NCBI RefSeq assembly: GCF_025562755.1
Contig: NZ_CP103300.1
Location: 6,388,501 to 6,452,500 of the forward strand
Length of the DNA: 64,000 nt
Origin: Endozoicomonas euniceicola
GTDB taxonomy: Bacteria; Pseudomonadota; Gammaproteobacteria; Pseudomonadales; Endozoicomonadaceae
Reading direction: 5' to 3'
A program made the translations under genes and the position numbers. Shown in pieces: positions 46,442 through 55,147 of this stretch (position 1 is the first letter of the stretch; the number at the start of each line of letters is the position of its first letter). The notes beneath the pieces are model-generated. The model did not search any database. It saw nothing but the letters and a program-made list of their open reading frames with translations, and had not been told where the DNA came from.

Positions 46442-47274
46442 TGTGTACTTCCTTTATAAATTAATTGATTTTCTTTCCAGAACCATCTCCAGAAAACGTC
46501 TTCGCTGCCATACTGCTTTATCGATACCACCGGAACCATTTTTATCAGTGATAACAGTGGTTCCGCATAGGCGTGAACCAGCTCATTTCTCGCCCCACTT
46601 CGCTTAACCGGTTTTTCCAACAAGGCATAGCCTACGACACCTGGCGCATAACGAATGGTTTCAGGACCAACAGACTGCTCACTGCTCAGCAAGGATAGAA
46701 GATTATCCAGAGCGTCCATTTCTCCATCCATATTACTTCTGGATAGCTTCAAGTCCTCACTGGCATCCAAAACAAAAAAGGTATGATGACGATAATATTG
46801 AACATATTTCATCAACTCAGCTGCAGACTGGAACATCCGCAAATTGGGTTCTTCTTTCTGATAAAACCAGCCACCTGCAAGCCTTCCCATAACAAAATGC
46901 CTTAATTTCTTTTCTATTAACTCCTCCATACATTGACTGCTCATTTCGCTGGCTTGAATTCGTAACAGCAAGTCCATCTTAACCATGCCAAGAGGCTCAA
47001 GCTTAACCCTGGATTTTTTATAGTGCTTATCTTCACGATGGGTTTCAGCGTAGGCCTTCCGATCGCATAATTCTCCATACTGGTGAATAGCCATTCCTGC
47101 CTGAATATTCTTTATCCACTGTTTTTCCGGATCAATTTTTCGTCTCAGTTTTTCAACCCAACCACCCAGTGCAGTTATTGAAAGCATTCCTTTCACTAAC
47201 CAGCCCTGCTGAAAGTTGGCATTTTCAAGCTGTAAATCCGGTATTATCAGGTAATAATATTTATTCTTATTCAT
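46438..47274 (-). CDS. cas5f: Cas5f (Csy2) crRNA 5'-handle binding protein
   Basis: The N-terminus YYLIIPDLQLENANFQQGWL then ALGGWVEKLRR matches the Csy2 pattern (LPRLxIQNANAISSP...GFVHALQRR). At 278 residues it is shorter than Csy2 (about 327). It is a separate gene here, overlapping cas8f by 8 bp, whereas I-F3 transposon systems carry a Cas8-Cas5 fusion. It should cap the crRNA 5' handle in the Cascade. Confidence 0.78.
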   Translation of the reverse strand: MNKNKYYYLIIPDLQLENANFQQGWLVKGMLSITALGGWVEKLRRKIDPEKQWIKNIQAGMAIHQYGELCDRKAYAETHREDKHYKKSRVKLEPLGMVKMDLLLRIQASEMSSQCMEELIEKKLRHFVMGRLAGGWFYQKEEPNLRMFQSAAELMKYVQYYRHHTFFVLDASEDLKLSRSNMDGEMDALDNLLSLLSSEQSVGPETIRYAPGVVGYALLEKPVKRSGARNELVHAYAEPLLSLIKMVPVVSIKQYGSEDVFWRWFWKENQLIYKGSTQ

Positions 47275-48733
47275 TTTTTAATAACCTCGATAATTCACGT
47301 TTTACATCATTTCTAATGTACTGTTTGATGTTGGCAGGCAGGGATGAATCAAGCTGATTCATAACATAGGCCAACACTGCTGACGCAGAAATATTGATCA
47401 ATTGCTCCGGGTTTAATATCACCAAATCTTTTTCAACTACATTAGAAAATTTCGCTTTATCTTTAATATCAAAGTCTTTACAAAATGTATTTTCCAACAA
47501 TGCATTTCTTACTTTCGTCACACGCTTATGGCCCAGAGCCACCGATAGCCAAGCCACCTTCAACTTTATGGTTACACTGTCGGCCGGCTTCGCAATCAAT
47601 TGTTCAGCCAATAACACCTGATAATGTTTCAGCCACTGTGCATGACTGCCTACTCTTGACTTGACTTTCAAAACAGGTTTTAACAGGCTATAAACCAGTC
47701 TGCTCACTTTACGGCGGATTTTAGTCAGATGGCCAATATTCAGATATTCAGATTCCTGCTCTGAATTATTGTGCTCATAGGTCTCATATTCGATATCATC
47801 GAGTTGGTGTACCTCAATTGCATTGAATACCGGCAAATCGTTGTTCACCTGATGATAAAACCGTTCCAGCAAACTGAGATACCTGGATCGTCTAACCGAC
47901 AGCAGTTTCAACTGTCCACCACTGTCACTCACCAGGTTGCCATATCCTCCAGCGTTGACGGGACTACCGACATTCACTGTATTAGCTAATTTATAAAACG
48001 GGTCTTCTCTCAATCGATTCTGCAGCTCGCAATGAATCAAATGACTACAAAGTGGTGATAATGCCAGGTCATTACCTTTTTCATCCTGCACAATAATCTG
48101 GGAGCCGTCGATCTGTTTTGGTCTTCTATTAGCAGTTTTTTCAAACCCAGCTTTTATTTCTTCGGCGAAAGCCTCATCTAACCCCAAATCCTTAAGAATC
48201 GCCATTAACTTATTGCTTTTTCCGCCTAATACCTGAGCCAGGCAAATCCGTTTATTTCGATAGATAAATGGTGTCAGAATCCACTTCTGCACTCTTACCA
48301 GGTTGCTGTTATAGGCATATCCAATATCACGACCCTGAGCAATGGAACCACTATGAACCCGTACATTGTCAGGATCATACTCTGGTAAAACTAACAGTCT
48401 GGATCTGAGTGTGCTATCAAATAATTTACCATTATGTGTGAGTGCACCTGCCAATGAGCTCAATGACTTTTTTTGGAAGGCTTTATCTTTAAGATTCTTC
48501 TTAGCTACTGATTTATAGAGTATTTTTTCCTGCTCACCCGCAGCAATATTAATAAGGATTATCAGTGCTTCATGCTCACATCCGGTAATATCATAAATTG
48601 GAAATGCACAAGAGCATAGACGTTTCAGAATCCTAAACTGACTTTCTGATTTTTTCTCTTCTCCAGCTTCATTTAACAGATCTTTAAGATGAAGATGTTT
48701 TCCATGAACTCTTTGTTCTAATTGTTGGCTCAT
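47267..48733 (-). CDS. cas8f: Cas8f (Csy1)-like Cascade large subunit
   Basis: This 488-residue protein is the first gene of the operon. The central KLANTVNVGSPVNAGGYGNL followed by SDSGGQLKLLSVRRSRY resembles the Csy1 block that reads GSKPQNIxxLNSxxGG...LLPS. The C-terminal half is helical (KIRRKVSRLVYSLLKPVLK), as in Csy1. It is a little longer than Csy1 (434). Cas8f recognises the PAM and recruits Cas3 or, in transposon systems, TniQ. Neither cas3 nor tniQ is present here, so the partner is unknown. Confidence 0.7.
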   Translation of the reverse strand: MSQQLEQRVHGKHLHLKDLLNEAGEEKKSESQFRILKRLCSCAFPIYDITGCEHEALIILINIAAGEQEKILYKSVAKKNLKDKAFQKKSLSSLAGALTHNGKLFDSTLRSRLLVLPEYDPDNVRVHSGSIAQGRDIGYAYNSNLVRVQKWILTPFIYRNKRICLAQVLGGKSNKLMAILKDLGLDEAFAEEIKAGFEKTANRRPKQIDGSQIIVQDEKGNDLALSPLCSHLIHCELQNRLREDPFYKLANTVNVGSPVNAGGYGNLVSDSGGQLKLLSVRRSRYLSLLERFYHQVNNDLPVFNAIEVHQLDDIEYETYEHNNSEQESEYLNIGHLTKIRRKVSRLVYSLLKPVLKVKSRVGSHAQWLKHYQVLLAEQLIAKPADSVTIKLKVAWLSVALGHKRVTKVRNALLENTFCKDFDIKDKAKFSNVVEKDLVILNPEQLINISASAVLAYVMNQLDSSLPANIKQYIRNDVKRELSRLLKNE

Positions 48734-48856
48734 TTTATATGCCTATTTTTATCCGTAATTATTCAATGCTGGACAATAGACATATTCCGCTTTTATTTAG
48801 TTCCACAGTATTTTTAGTTTTTCTGAAATAATTATTCTTTTTTCTAAAAAAAGAGA

Positions 48857-48901
48857 TTCAGTAGAACGTTATATTCATCATCAATACAAAATTCTACTGA
48901 A
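48857..48901. repeat. 10 bp perfect inverted repeat upstream of the cas-tns operon
   Basis: TTCAGTAGAA (48857-48866) and TTCTACTGAA (48892-48901) are exact complements 25 bp apart, 124-168 bp upstream of the cas8f start. They could be an operator for a dimeric regulator or part of a transposon end (the outward edge reads TGTTCAGTAGAA). No T run follows either arm. Confidence 0.55.
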
Positions 48902-48928
48902 CAAATGAGGGAAAGAGGATTGAGCTAG

Positions 48929-50617
48929 TTACCATTCATTTAATTGCATATTCTTCATCAACCGTTGCCGTTGTGTACATACACCATCAAAAACAGCCCC
49001 AAAATCATTCCAGTACTGCCCCGGTAATGAAGCTCTTGCCTGAGCTAAGAATCGGTCATAATACTCATCACAATGATAAGCACGCTCCCACCATGCCAAC
49101 ACCTCAGACCTGGCGGTCTCCAACCGTTCCTCGCTGGGCAGCCTGTCTGATTTTTCTCTATTAATTAAGCCGGTTGCCGGAAATAAGTTCCATAGGTCAT
49201 TGTTTGGCCAGCGCGAAAATGGAAAGCAGTGGTCTACTTCAAAGGCTCTTTTTAGGGGCACATTGGTCCAGATACAGTGAACATCATCTGCTTTTCTGAG
49301 CCTTTTCACGATATCGCGTACTTCCGTTGTATCCCGGTGATCCCTTGGCCACTGTAAGGCAGCCATTGCCACATCCAGAGTGACCGGTCGCCCAGCCCGC
49401 TGATGAAATTTTTTAATCTGTTCAGCCCAGGCGTTCAGGATCGCGGGTTCCAGCCAGCAAGCGTATCGCCCCATGGCATTCCACAGCGACTCAGGCACAG
49501 TAAACTCACCAAAATCGCTGAAGTAGTTATAGTCCAGTATCACAGATGAAGGACGATTGTTTGGGTAAATGGGCTTCGAGCAGAGCATTTGCTGGCCTGC
49601 CTGCGATTCACTCCAGCTGGGCCCCGCTACCCCGTTTGGCCAAGTAATGTAGCGGACCGGCATCTTGGTAATCGTGCGCAAAGATTCCTTTAACGCCATG
49701 TGGAGACTCCCTGCCATATCGCCTTGGATGCTGGCCTCTACGCGCCAGTCCAGGGCCGAGTCATCCCCTAGTCGGTTAAAGCCCTTCCCGGCAAATCCAT
49801 ACTGAGCCTTAGGCCGCTGCAGAAGGTCACGATCAAAGACCAGCTGCCGATACTGTCGAAGCCAGTACAGTGCCACCAAACCTGCAGGCAAAATAACCTG
49901 ACCATTTTTTCGGGTGGCCATACCGGCACAGCCATCTGCAATTCGTACCAGTGTTCTCAGCAAGGCCAGTTTATAAGTGGCCTCTTTGGCATCGTTGACA
50001 ATGATATGTCGCAGCACAGGCAAAGCACCGGTGCCATCATCCGGCAACTGAAATACAACCGTTGTCTCCCCGGTCAAAGGTGTCGAAGCACCGCTGTTCT
50101 CAATCGATAATGCCAGATCTCGCCCCAACTGGCATAAAACACGCGCATCAACAGTATGAGTCTTAGCCGCTACCTCTACTTCTCCAGGCCCCCGGGTAAT
50201 CACCAGGCGACCTTCCGCTGCCAGCAACCCTGTTAATTTCCGCAGTAAACGGCCATGCTGCTCTTCTGGAATGTGCCCCAGCACCCCCGATAGTAAAATC
50301 AGGTCATACCGGTGCCCGAGATCAATCACCCGCCGTAATTCCGGTAGCCGGTCATCCAGCCAGGTAATCCTGGGACCTGAATGTCGCTTTTCCCCCTCCA
50401 GCCTCATCCCCTGCGCAGGCTCCACCGCATGGACTTCAAAGCCAAGCCCCACTAACCAGGCCGCATCCCGCCCGGAGCCCGCCCCGAGATCCAGGGCAAG
50501 CCCCCCATGCCCCGGTAGCAGATAACGCCATGACTGATGCAGCAACCCGGCATCCAAAGACTCATAGCCTTCAGCCAGTTCCTGCGCACTACGGTCATAA
50601 AACGAAATCACCGACAT
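48929..50617 (-). CDS. SAM-dependent methyltransferase fused to an HNH nuclease
   Basis: ATG 50617 (MSVISFYDRSAQELAEGYE) is preferred over an upstream TTG. The N-terminal ~180 residues are a class I methyltransferase with LALDLGAGSGRDAAWL (motif I) and DLILLSGVLGHIP. The middle ~250 residues have no recognised domain. The C-terminal part is an HNH nuclease: FEVDHCFPFSRWPNNDLWN and GLINREKSDRLPS. Combining modification and cleavage in one chain is a restriction-like or abortive-defence design. It is GC-richer than the cas-tns operon, so it probably has a different origin. It ends 28 bp beyond the inverted repeat region. Confidence 0.7.
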   Translation of the reverse strand: MSVISFYDRSAQELAEGYESLDAGLLHQSWRYLLPGHGGLALDLGAGSGRDAAWLVGLGFEVHAVEPAQGMRLEGEKRHSGPRITWLDDRLPELRRVIDLGHRYDLILLSGVLGHIPEEQHGRLLRKLTGLLAAEGRLVITRGPGEVEVAAKTHTVDARVLCQLGRDLALSIENSGASTPLTGETTVVFQLPDDGTGALPVLRHIIVNDAKEATYKLALLRTLVRIADGCAGMATRKNGQVILPAGLVALYWLRQYRQLVFDRDLLQRPKAQYGFAGKGFNRLGDDSALDWRVEASIQGDMAGSLHMALKESLRTITKMPVRYITWPNGVAGPSWSESQAGQQMLCSKPIYPNNRPSSVILDYNYFSDFGEFTVPESLWNAMGRYACWLEPAILNAWAEQIKKFHQRAGRPVTLDVAMAALQWPRDHRDTTEVRDIVKRLRKADDVHCIWTNVPLKRAFEVDHCFPFSRWPNNDLWNLFPATGLINREKSDRLPSEERLETARSEVLAWWERAYHCDEYYDRFLAQARASLPGQYWNDFGAVFDGVCTQRQRLMKNMQLNEW

Positions 50618-50892
50618 CCTGTTCTTCCCCCAAAGAGCCCCCAACCATCAGTCTAGCGAAGCGAGGAATGCAGAACTGGCGTCTATGGAAAATGGGGGAA
50701 AGAGAAACATTCCAACCGAAACCTCATACCTTCACCAGATAGTCTGCCACCTTAATGATGAATAACCTGAGTAAATGAACTTTACCGGTAAATTCCAGTC
50801 AAATGCATTCATCACAAAGGGTGCTTTTCGAGAAACCGGTCATTCAAGGACGTCTACCAGATACTGGTAGTGCAGATTATTGATTCCAATGT

Positions 50893-50966
50893 AGGCTAAA
50901 ACTTTCTGTGAATTGCTCGGTGCGGATACACAAGCCATGATGCTGAATCTACTGAAAGTTAGAAGC
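50893..50966 (-). repeat. Degenerate attC-like palindrome
   Basis: GGCTAAAACTTTC and GAAAGTTAGAAGCC form the arms of an imperfect ~74 bp palindrome just past the 3' end of the 179-residue gene, the position of an integron attC site. The core does not match GTTRRRY exactly. Confidence 0.45.
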
Positions 50967-50981
50967 CTTCGGTTATCCGAA

Positions 50982-51521
50982 TTAAGAGCGATTTTGTTTA
51001 TTTAAACCTTCTACAGCATCAGCAGTAATGAGCCCAAGACTTCCAACTTTGAGGCCTGTACTTTCTTTTGCGTACGTAACTGCGATAATTGCCCCACTAT
51101 AAGGATTATTATCAGAAAGCATAAAAATGTGTGTAACTTGTACACCTGAGTCATCTTCATAGACTTTCTTTACTTTAAAATTATTTTTTATAAGCTCGAT
51201 AGTTCTACTTCCATCAAAATTATCTGTTGCAATACCACAACTTATTCCCTGAGAGTACCCAATCATGTAGTTTTCATTTTCATATTGGTAAACATATCCA
51301 TCCCCTCCAAGTTTTCGCATGGCAGGATCAAACTTTAGTACCTCATCTGGTATTTTTTTTGCCCCTGTTGCTTCTAGTAGATATTTAATACCTTCAAAGT
51401 CGTTATAGTTACGTATACAAGTACCATCAAAGACTTCTATTGTTTTTTGTGCTGCTGATTTATCACTTGCAAATGATAAGCAACTAACAGCCAATGATAT
51501 TAAGAAAAGAAAAAGTTTCAA
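50982..51521 (-). CDS. Periplasmic protein in a cassette, unknown
   Basis: The 179-residue protein has a signal peptide (MKLFLFLISLAVSCLSFAS). The mature part has two Cys residues (TCIRNYNDFEG; ISCGIATDNF) that may form a disulphide. No family was firmly recognised. It is a single gene followed by an attC-like palindrome, consistent with an integron cassette. Confidence 0.6.
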   Translation of the reverse strand: MKLFLFLISLAVSCLSFASDKSAAQKTIEVFDGTCIRNYNDFEGIKYLLEATGAKKIPDEVLKFDPAMRKLGGDGYVYQYENENYMIGYSQGISCGIATDNFDGSRTIELIKNNFKVKKVYEDDSGVQVTHIFMLSDNNPYSGAIIAVTYAKESTGLKVGSLGLITADAVEGLNKQNRS

Positions 51522-51784
51522 ATTTTCACCTCAAGTAAATAGCATTATAAAGTAGCCATAAAATGGGAAAAATTAGATAACAACATCAGATTTGTCTCCA
51601 TAAATAAATGACATAATCATATTTACTGGAAAATACCCTCCAATAAACAAGATCATAAGGAAGCCTATTCCTAAGGATTCAATAATACTTCATTAATCGC
51701 TATTTAGATTAATAATGGTAGAAATATATTCTACAAAATTATTTTTATATTTCCTATTCGTAAGCTCACGTAGATCGTAGATGA

Positions 51785-51850
51785 GTGGTGTACATAATCG
51801 TGAGGAGTAGAGCCTGACGACTCAGCTCCTCCCACACCACTAGACGTATG
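51785..51850 (-). repeat. Long hairpin, possible group II intron domain VI remnant
   Basis: On the minus strand AGTGGTGTGGGAGGAG pairs with CTCCTC and ACACCACT across GCTGAGTCGTCAGGCTCTA. A very similar sequence (GGCTGAGTCGTGCGGTTCTA) is at 52780-52815 on the minus strand. The AGTGGTGTGGGA part also matches the intron 3' end at 54225. Both copies lie between cassette genes. Confidence 0.45.
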
Positions 51851-51991
51851 ATTCTAATTTCTAATCTACTTTGTATTCATCTCGCTTACCAGTATGGTCG
51901 GGGCTGAAGATAGCAGTTATTAACTAACAAATAGGCTGCATTTATTTTAGATGAGATAAAGTCGATATTGTTAATAACAATTTTTGGCACT

Positions 51992-52273
51992 TTATTTCTT
52001 TATTGCTTCAAACATTGACAAAATGAAGCCTGGAATTAAAAACGCTACACCAGGAGCAACAAACACTAAAGATAGTACCCAAGACCATCCCCATACATCC
52101 ATTGCACCAAAGAATGCACCTATCGTGATTGGAAGTGTAAATCTAAACATTAAGGAAGCAATTAGTGCTGCTATTGCCCAAGCTACTCCAAAATGATAGT
52201 CAATACCTACATAACCAGCGATCAACTGCGCTATACCGAACAAAAAGAAAAGAATAAAGCCTATGACTGGCAT
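51992..52273 (-). CDS. Small membrane protein in a cassette
   Basis: The start at ATG 52273 (MPVIGFILFFLFGIAQLIAG) follows an AATAGGTG site 10 bp after the upstream gene's stop. The 93-residue product has three or four hydrophobic helices. It forms a two-gene unit with the Rap1a-like gene, so it may be its membrane partner. Function unknown. Confidence 0.55.
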   Translation of the reverse strand: MPVIGFILFFLFGIAQLIAGYVGIDYHFGVAWAIAALIASLMFRFTLPITIGAFFGAMDVWGWSWVLSLVFVAPGVAFLIPGFILSMFEAIKK

Positions 52274-52283
52274 GAAACACCTA

Positions 52284-52664
52284 TTAACAACCATACTCGT
52301 CAGTGAGATAAACCAAGACCATATCAACTGCTAGCGCATTCATAGGTCTTCCAGATTGCTCCCATCTTTTTACGATATTTTTTGTCTCGAATGCTGGGTG
52401 CCGAATAGGGTTGTTATTATTATAAGCCTCCCTTATTCCACAAAAATCTAATTTCGCATTACGCTCTTTTTTTCTAAGTGATTCCATTCCAAGTAAACCA
52501 TCTACAACACCTTGCGTATATGAAACAGCTACAACTTCTCCTATTTCACCTTGTCTTATAAGATCTTTAAGTTGTTGGACTGTCATTATTTCTGCACTGC
52601 TTTGCAGGCTAAATAATGATAAGACTAGTGCAAAAAGAACTCTTTTCATTTCAAAATAATTCAA
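52284..52664 (-). CDS. Secreted Rap1a/Tai-like protein
   Basis: The 126-residue protein has a signal peptide (MKRVLFALVLSLFSLQSSAE, preceded by a short in-frame extension). The mature part resembles the Rap1a/Tai immunity fold: YTQGVVDGLLGMES, a central FCGI and the terminal LAVDMVLVYLTDEYGC, with two conserved Cys. Known members protect against type VI amidase effectors in the periplasm. The link is by pattern only. Confidence 0.5.
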   Translation of the reverse strand: MNYFEMKRVLFALVLSLFSLQSSAEIMTVQQLKDLIRQGEIGEVVAVSYTQGVVDGLLGMESLRKKERNAKLDFCGIREAYNNNNPIRHPAFETKNIVKRWEQSGRPMNALAVDMVLVYLTDEYGC

Positions 52665-52892
52665 TATAAAGAAACAGATGATACCTACACTAACACCTGT
52701 GTAAATAGTAAATTATCGATAAAAACAAAGTGCTTCCCACTGCTTTCTTGTTTGTGTATTTTTTATGAACAAATAATCGGGATAGGGTAGAACCGCACGA
52801 CTCAGCCCCTTCCATATAACGAGCCGTAAGGAGTAAGTAGCATAGTATTTTAAATTTACTTTCATCCTTTGCCGGTAAGGTTTTAGGAGGGC

Positions 52893-52926
52893 TGGAGAGA
52901 ATCCAGCTCTTACCCGCTTTAGGTTT
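52893..52926 (+). repeat. Group II intron domain VI-like remnant
   Basis: GGAGAGAATCCAGCTCTTAC followed by CCGCTTTAGG nearly repeats the intron 3' end at 54246-54287 (GGAGAGAAGCCAGCTCTTAC, CCGATTTAGG). It sits just before the 3' end of the next cassette gene, where an attC is expected. Confidence 0.5.
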
Positions 52927-53439
52927 CTATTTTACAGGTCCTGGGCTAAGCATATTTGGAACAGGAAGTAATTCCATTGCCTCAGCTTCTGAATAATTTG
53001 GACAGATATCACTCATCGACTCGAGATAAAATGGCATACCTCTCATCAATTCGATCCAACATAACCTACCTGTGGCAAACAATTCATTAACCGATAGCGC
53101 TCTCAACGAGTGGATTAATACCATTAACCCACTTGCAAGAATTTGTTTATTAAAGTCTTCACTTTTAGATACTTGCTTATGTAAAGCAATTAATTCAATG
53201 TTGTAGGATGCAATTAGGCCTGGTGGTTGATCATCACAGATAGTTAAACCTAAGAAAATATCTTCCGGAAAAGGCTTTGAAATATATTTCGAAATTTTCA
53301 GGAACTTTATTGCCACTGCTGTAGATGCAAGTAAAAAAGAAACCTCTTCTTCAGTACCTACTTGTAAGTTCCTTAGATAGATATCCATCTCTTTCTGCAT
53401 TGTTTTTACACTGGCTTTTCTAATTAACTTCTTTAACAT
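52927..53439 (-). CDS. Cassette protein of unknown function
   Basis: The likely start is ATG 53439 (MLKKLIRKASVKTMQKEMDI), 171 residues; the longer frame to 53685 reads antisense to an IS fragment and has a different composition. The protein is helical, with TAVAIKFLKISKYISKPFPE and LMVLIHSLRALSVNELFAT. No family was recognised. Confidence 0.5.
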   Translation of the reverse strand: MLKKLIRKASVKTMQKEMDIYLRNLQVGTEEEVSFLLASTAVAIKFLKISKYISKPFPEDIFLGLTICDDQPPGLIASYNIELIALHKQVSKSEDFNKQILASGLMVLIHSLRALSVNELFATGRLCWIELMRGMPFYLESMSDICPNYSEAEAMELLPVPNMLSPGPVK

Positions 53440-53644
53440 TTTACTCAAACCAAATATCCAAGCATACTTAGAAGAAACAAACGGGAATATACATAAAAAT
53501 ACATATTTAGAAGTAAGAAACCTAATCGGCCTGAAACGGGTAATGAGGTCAGTAGCTAGAAAGTGTATGGTGAAAGCATGAGTATTTTTTAACCAGACCT
53601 TCACAGGATAAACCTGTAATATCCACCGTTTTATCTGACCTCTA

Positions 53645-53975
53645 ATGTTTGCCAAAGCTCTTTTTTCCAGTTTCTCCACACTCACTTACAAACGTGATCC
53701 CAAAAAGACTACGCATATTCTGACTGAAGTCATGTTTATGTCTGTATGCGCCATACTCTGCGGCGCAGACAACTGGAAGCCATACGGCGCAGAGCTACCA
53801 GAACAGAGCCACGTTATCAGCAAGAAGCTGACACAAAGCATCGAGAGAAACAGCCTGACACTTCGTACACGCCTTAAACGATTAACCCGTAGAACTATCT
53901 TTCTCGCTCTGCGGAACTGCACGAGAAGGTCATCGGGGAATTCATCTCAAAAATGTGGTATCAACCTATTTAAAA
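53645..53975 (+). pseudogene. Fused remnants of ISAs1-type and IS1-type transposases
   Basis: The first ~45 codons (KRDPKKTTHILTEVMFMSVC, AILCGADNW) look like the N-terminus of an ISAs1-family transposase. The next part (LTQSIERNSLTLRTRLKRLT) matches the C-terminus of IS1 transposase and, after a frameshift, continues SRSAELHEKVIGEFIS. Two unrelated insertion sequences have been joined by deletion. Confidence 0.65.
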
Positions 53976-53982
53976 CATGACC

Positions 53983-54281
53983 CATTATCAAGCAATGGCG
54001 AAAGGCGAAAACCAAAGTGACTCACCTGCTCAGGCTGGGCGTTGACATTGTCAGAGCCGCCTGTATAGGAGCCAGTAACAAAGGATATTACCGGTTATCT
54101 AAGACGTATGCCGTTCAACTCAGACTAAACGACAATTACCTTGCAGAGATAGGGCTTGTTTCACTGAAAGACTTGTGGATTAAGTTTCACTATCCTCGGT
54201 GAACCGCCGTATGGGACCCGCATGTGCAGTGGTGTGGGAAGAGCTGGAGAGAAGCCAGCTCTTACCCGATTTAGGCTCGTA
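53983..54281 (+). mobile_element. Group II (IIC-type) intron 3' end with maturase tail
   Basis: The coding part (53983-54202) gives WRKAKTKVTHLLRLGVD, NKGYYRLSKTYAVQLRLNDN and GLVSLKDLWIKFHYPR, the end of a group IIC maturase. Domain V follows (GAACCGCCGTATGGGACC, then CGCATGTGCAGTGG) and domain VI ends CTCTTACCCGAT at about 54281. The next bases are TTAGGC, part of an attC-like core. It runs opposite to the cassette genes, as attC-inserted introns usually do. Confidence 0.7.
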
Positions 54282-54287
54282 TTTCTA

Positions 54288-55004
54288 CTACCCCACCTTC
54301 ATCTCACTGGGATCAAATGTTTCCCCAAAATAACGCCCTAATTTAATAGGATCAATTAAATCTTTATAAGCTTTTTTTAGCCCGCTATCATCCATGAGGT
54401 CAATAAGATTCAAATCATTTTTTGTTTTCAATGAAGAATTTGTTTGACCGGCCCCTTTTTTGTAGTCTTCATACCAGGCTTCATAGCTGTGATATACTTT
54501 CTCTGAATTTTTGAAGTATTTGGGATTTAAACTATCTGCTTCAGTTTTCATTCCTTTATCAAGGGCACTGTTAAGCTCCTTTAGCAGTGGATCATTTGAT
54601 GATTCAAACTCTTCTGCTTTTGCAACAAAGGTGTTAATTGCTTTTTCCATTAGCTCAATATCTATATCTGAATAACTTAAGGATGTTTTATCATTATGTA
54701 TGTAATTTATTAACTGCCCTAGTGCCATCTGAATACCAGTAAACTCATAATCATCTACATTGGTTTTATCAAGTTCTAGCGATAATGAGAATGCTGCAAA
54801 GCTATATTTGTTTGGTCTCTTTGAATATTCACCAGACAACAAATGTGATTTTTCGTCCCACGCATTAGATATAATTTGATTAGCTTTCATTGCAGGGTCT
54901 TCAGTCACAAGCCCCATATTAAGGCCCATCTCTAATATATTCTGAATAACAACTGCTGCTTCACTCTTTTTAATGTTGTCCTTTACAAAGCTAAAAATTC
55001 CCAT
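54288..55004 (-). CDS. Cassette protein of unknown function
   Basis: The 238-residue, acidic, mostly helical protein starts MGIFSFVKDNIKKSEAAVVI. It has no signal peptide or membrane helix. It begins 27 bp after a GCGTTAGC core (55031) and ends just before the intron remnant, so its cassette borders are visible on both sides. Not recognised. Confidence 0.6.
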   Translation of the reverse strand: MGIFSFVKDNIKKSEAAVVIQNILEMGLNMGLVTEDPAMKANQIISNAWDEKSHLLSGEYSKRPNKYSFAAFSLSLELDKTNVDDYEFTGIQMALGQLINYIHNDKTSLSYSDIDIELMEKAINTFVAKAEEFESSNDPLLKELNSALDKGMKTEADSLNPKYFKNSEKVYHSYEAWYEDYKKGAGQTNSSLKTKNDLNLIDLMDDSGLKKAYKDLIDPIKLGRYFGETFDPSEMKVG

Positions 55005-55030
55005 TACTTACAACCCCAATAAAAACATTT

Positions 55031-55118
55031 ATGCTAACGCAAAATCCAGCAACATCCATACGGAATTCCCACACCCAACACCCAGTGACATGAAGAAGAA
55101 GGTCGAAACAAGTTAACT
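55031..55118 (-). repeat. attC-like site upstream of the 238-residue gene
   Basis: TGCTAACGCAAAATCCAGCAA at its left end closely parallels the neighbouring site (CCTAACGCCAAAATAAGCAA), and GTTAACT lies at the other end. The core deviates from GTTRRRY, so the call is weaker than for the next site. Confidence 0.45.
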
Positions 55119-55147
55119 TTACATAGATGTCTTTTTTTTGAGCAAGA

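Noticed and set aside
50854..50870. CTACCA-GATAC-TGGTAG hairpin resembling a Cas6f repeat stem with a 5-nt loop
   Set aside because: Only one copy; no matching repeat about 60 bp away on either side and the flanks do not match a known I-F handle.
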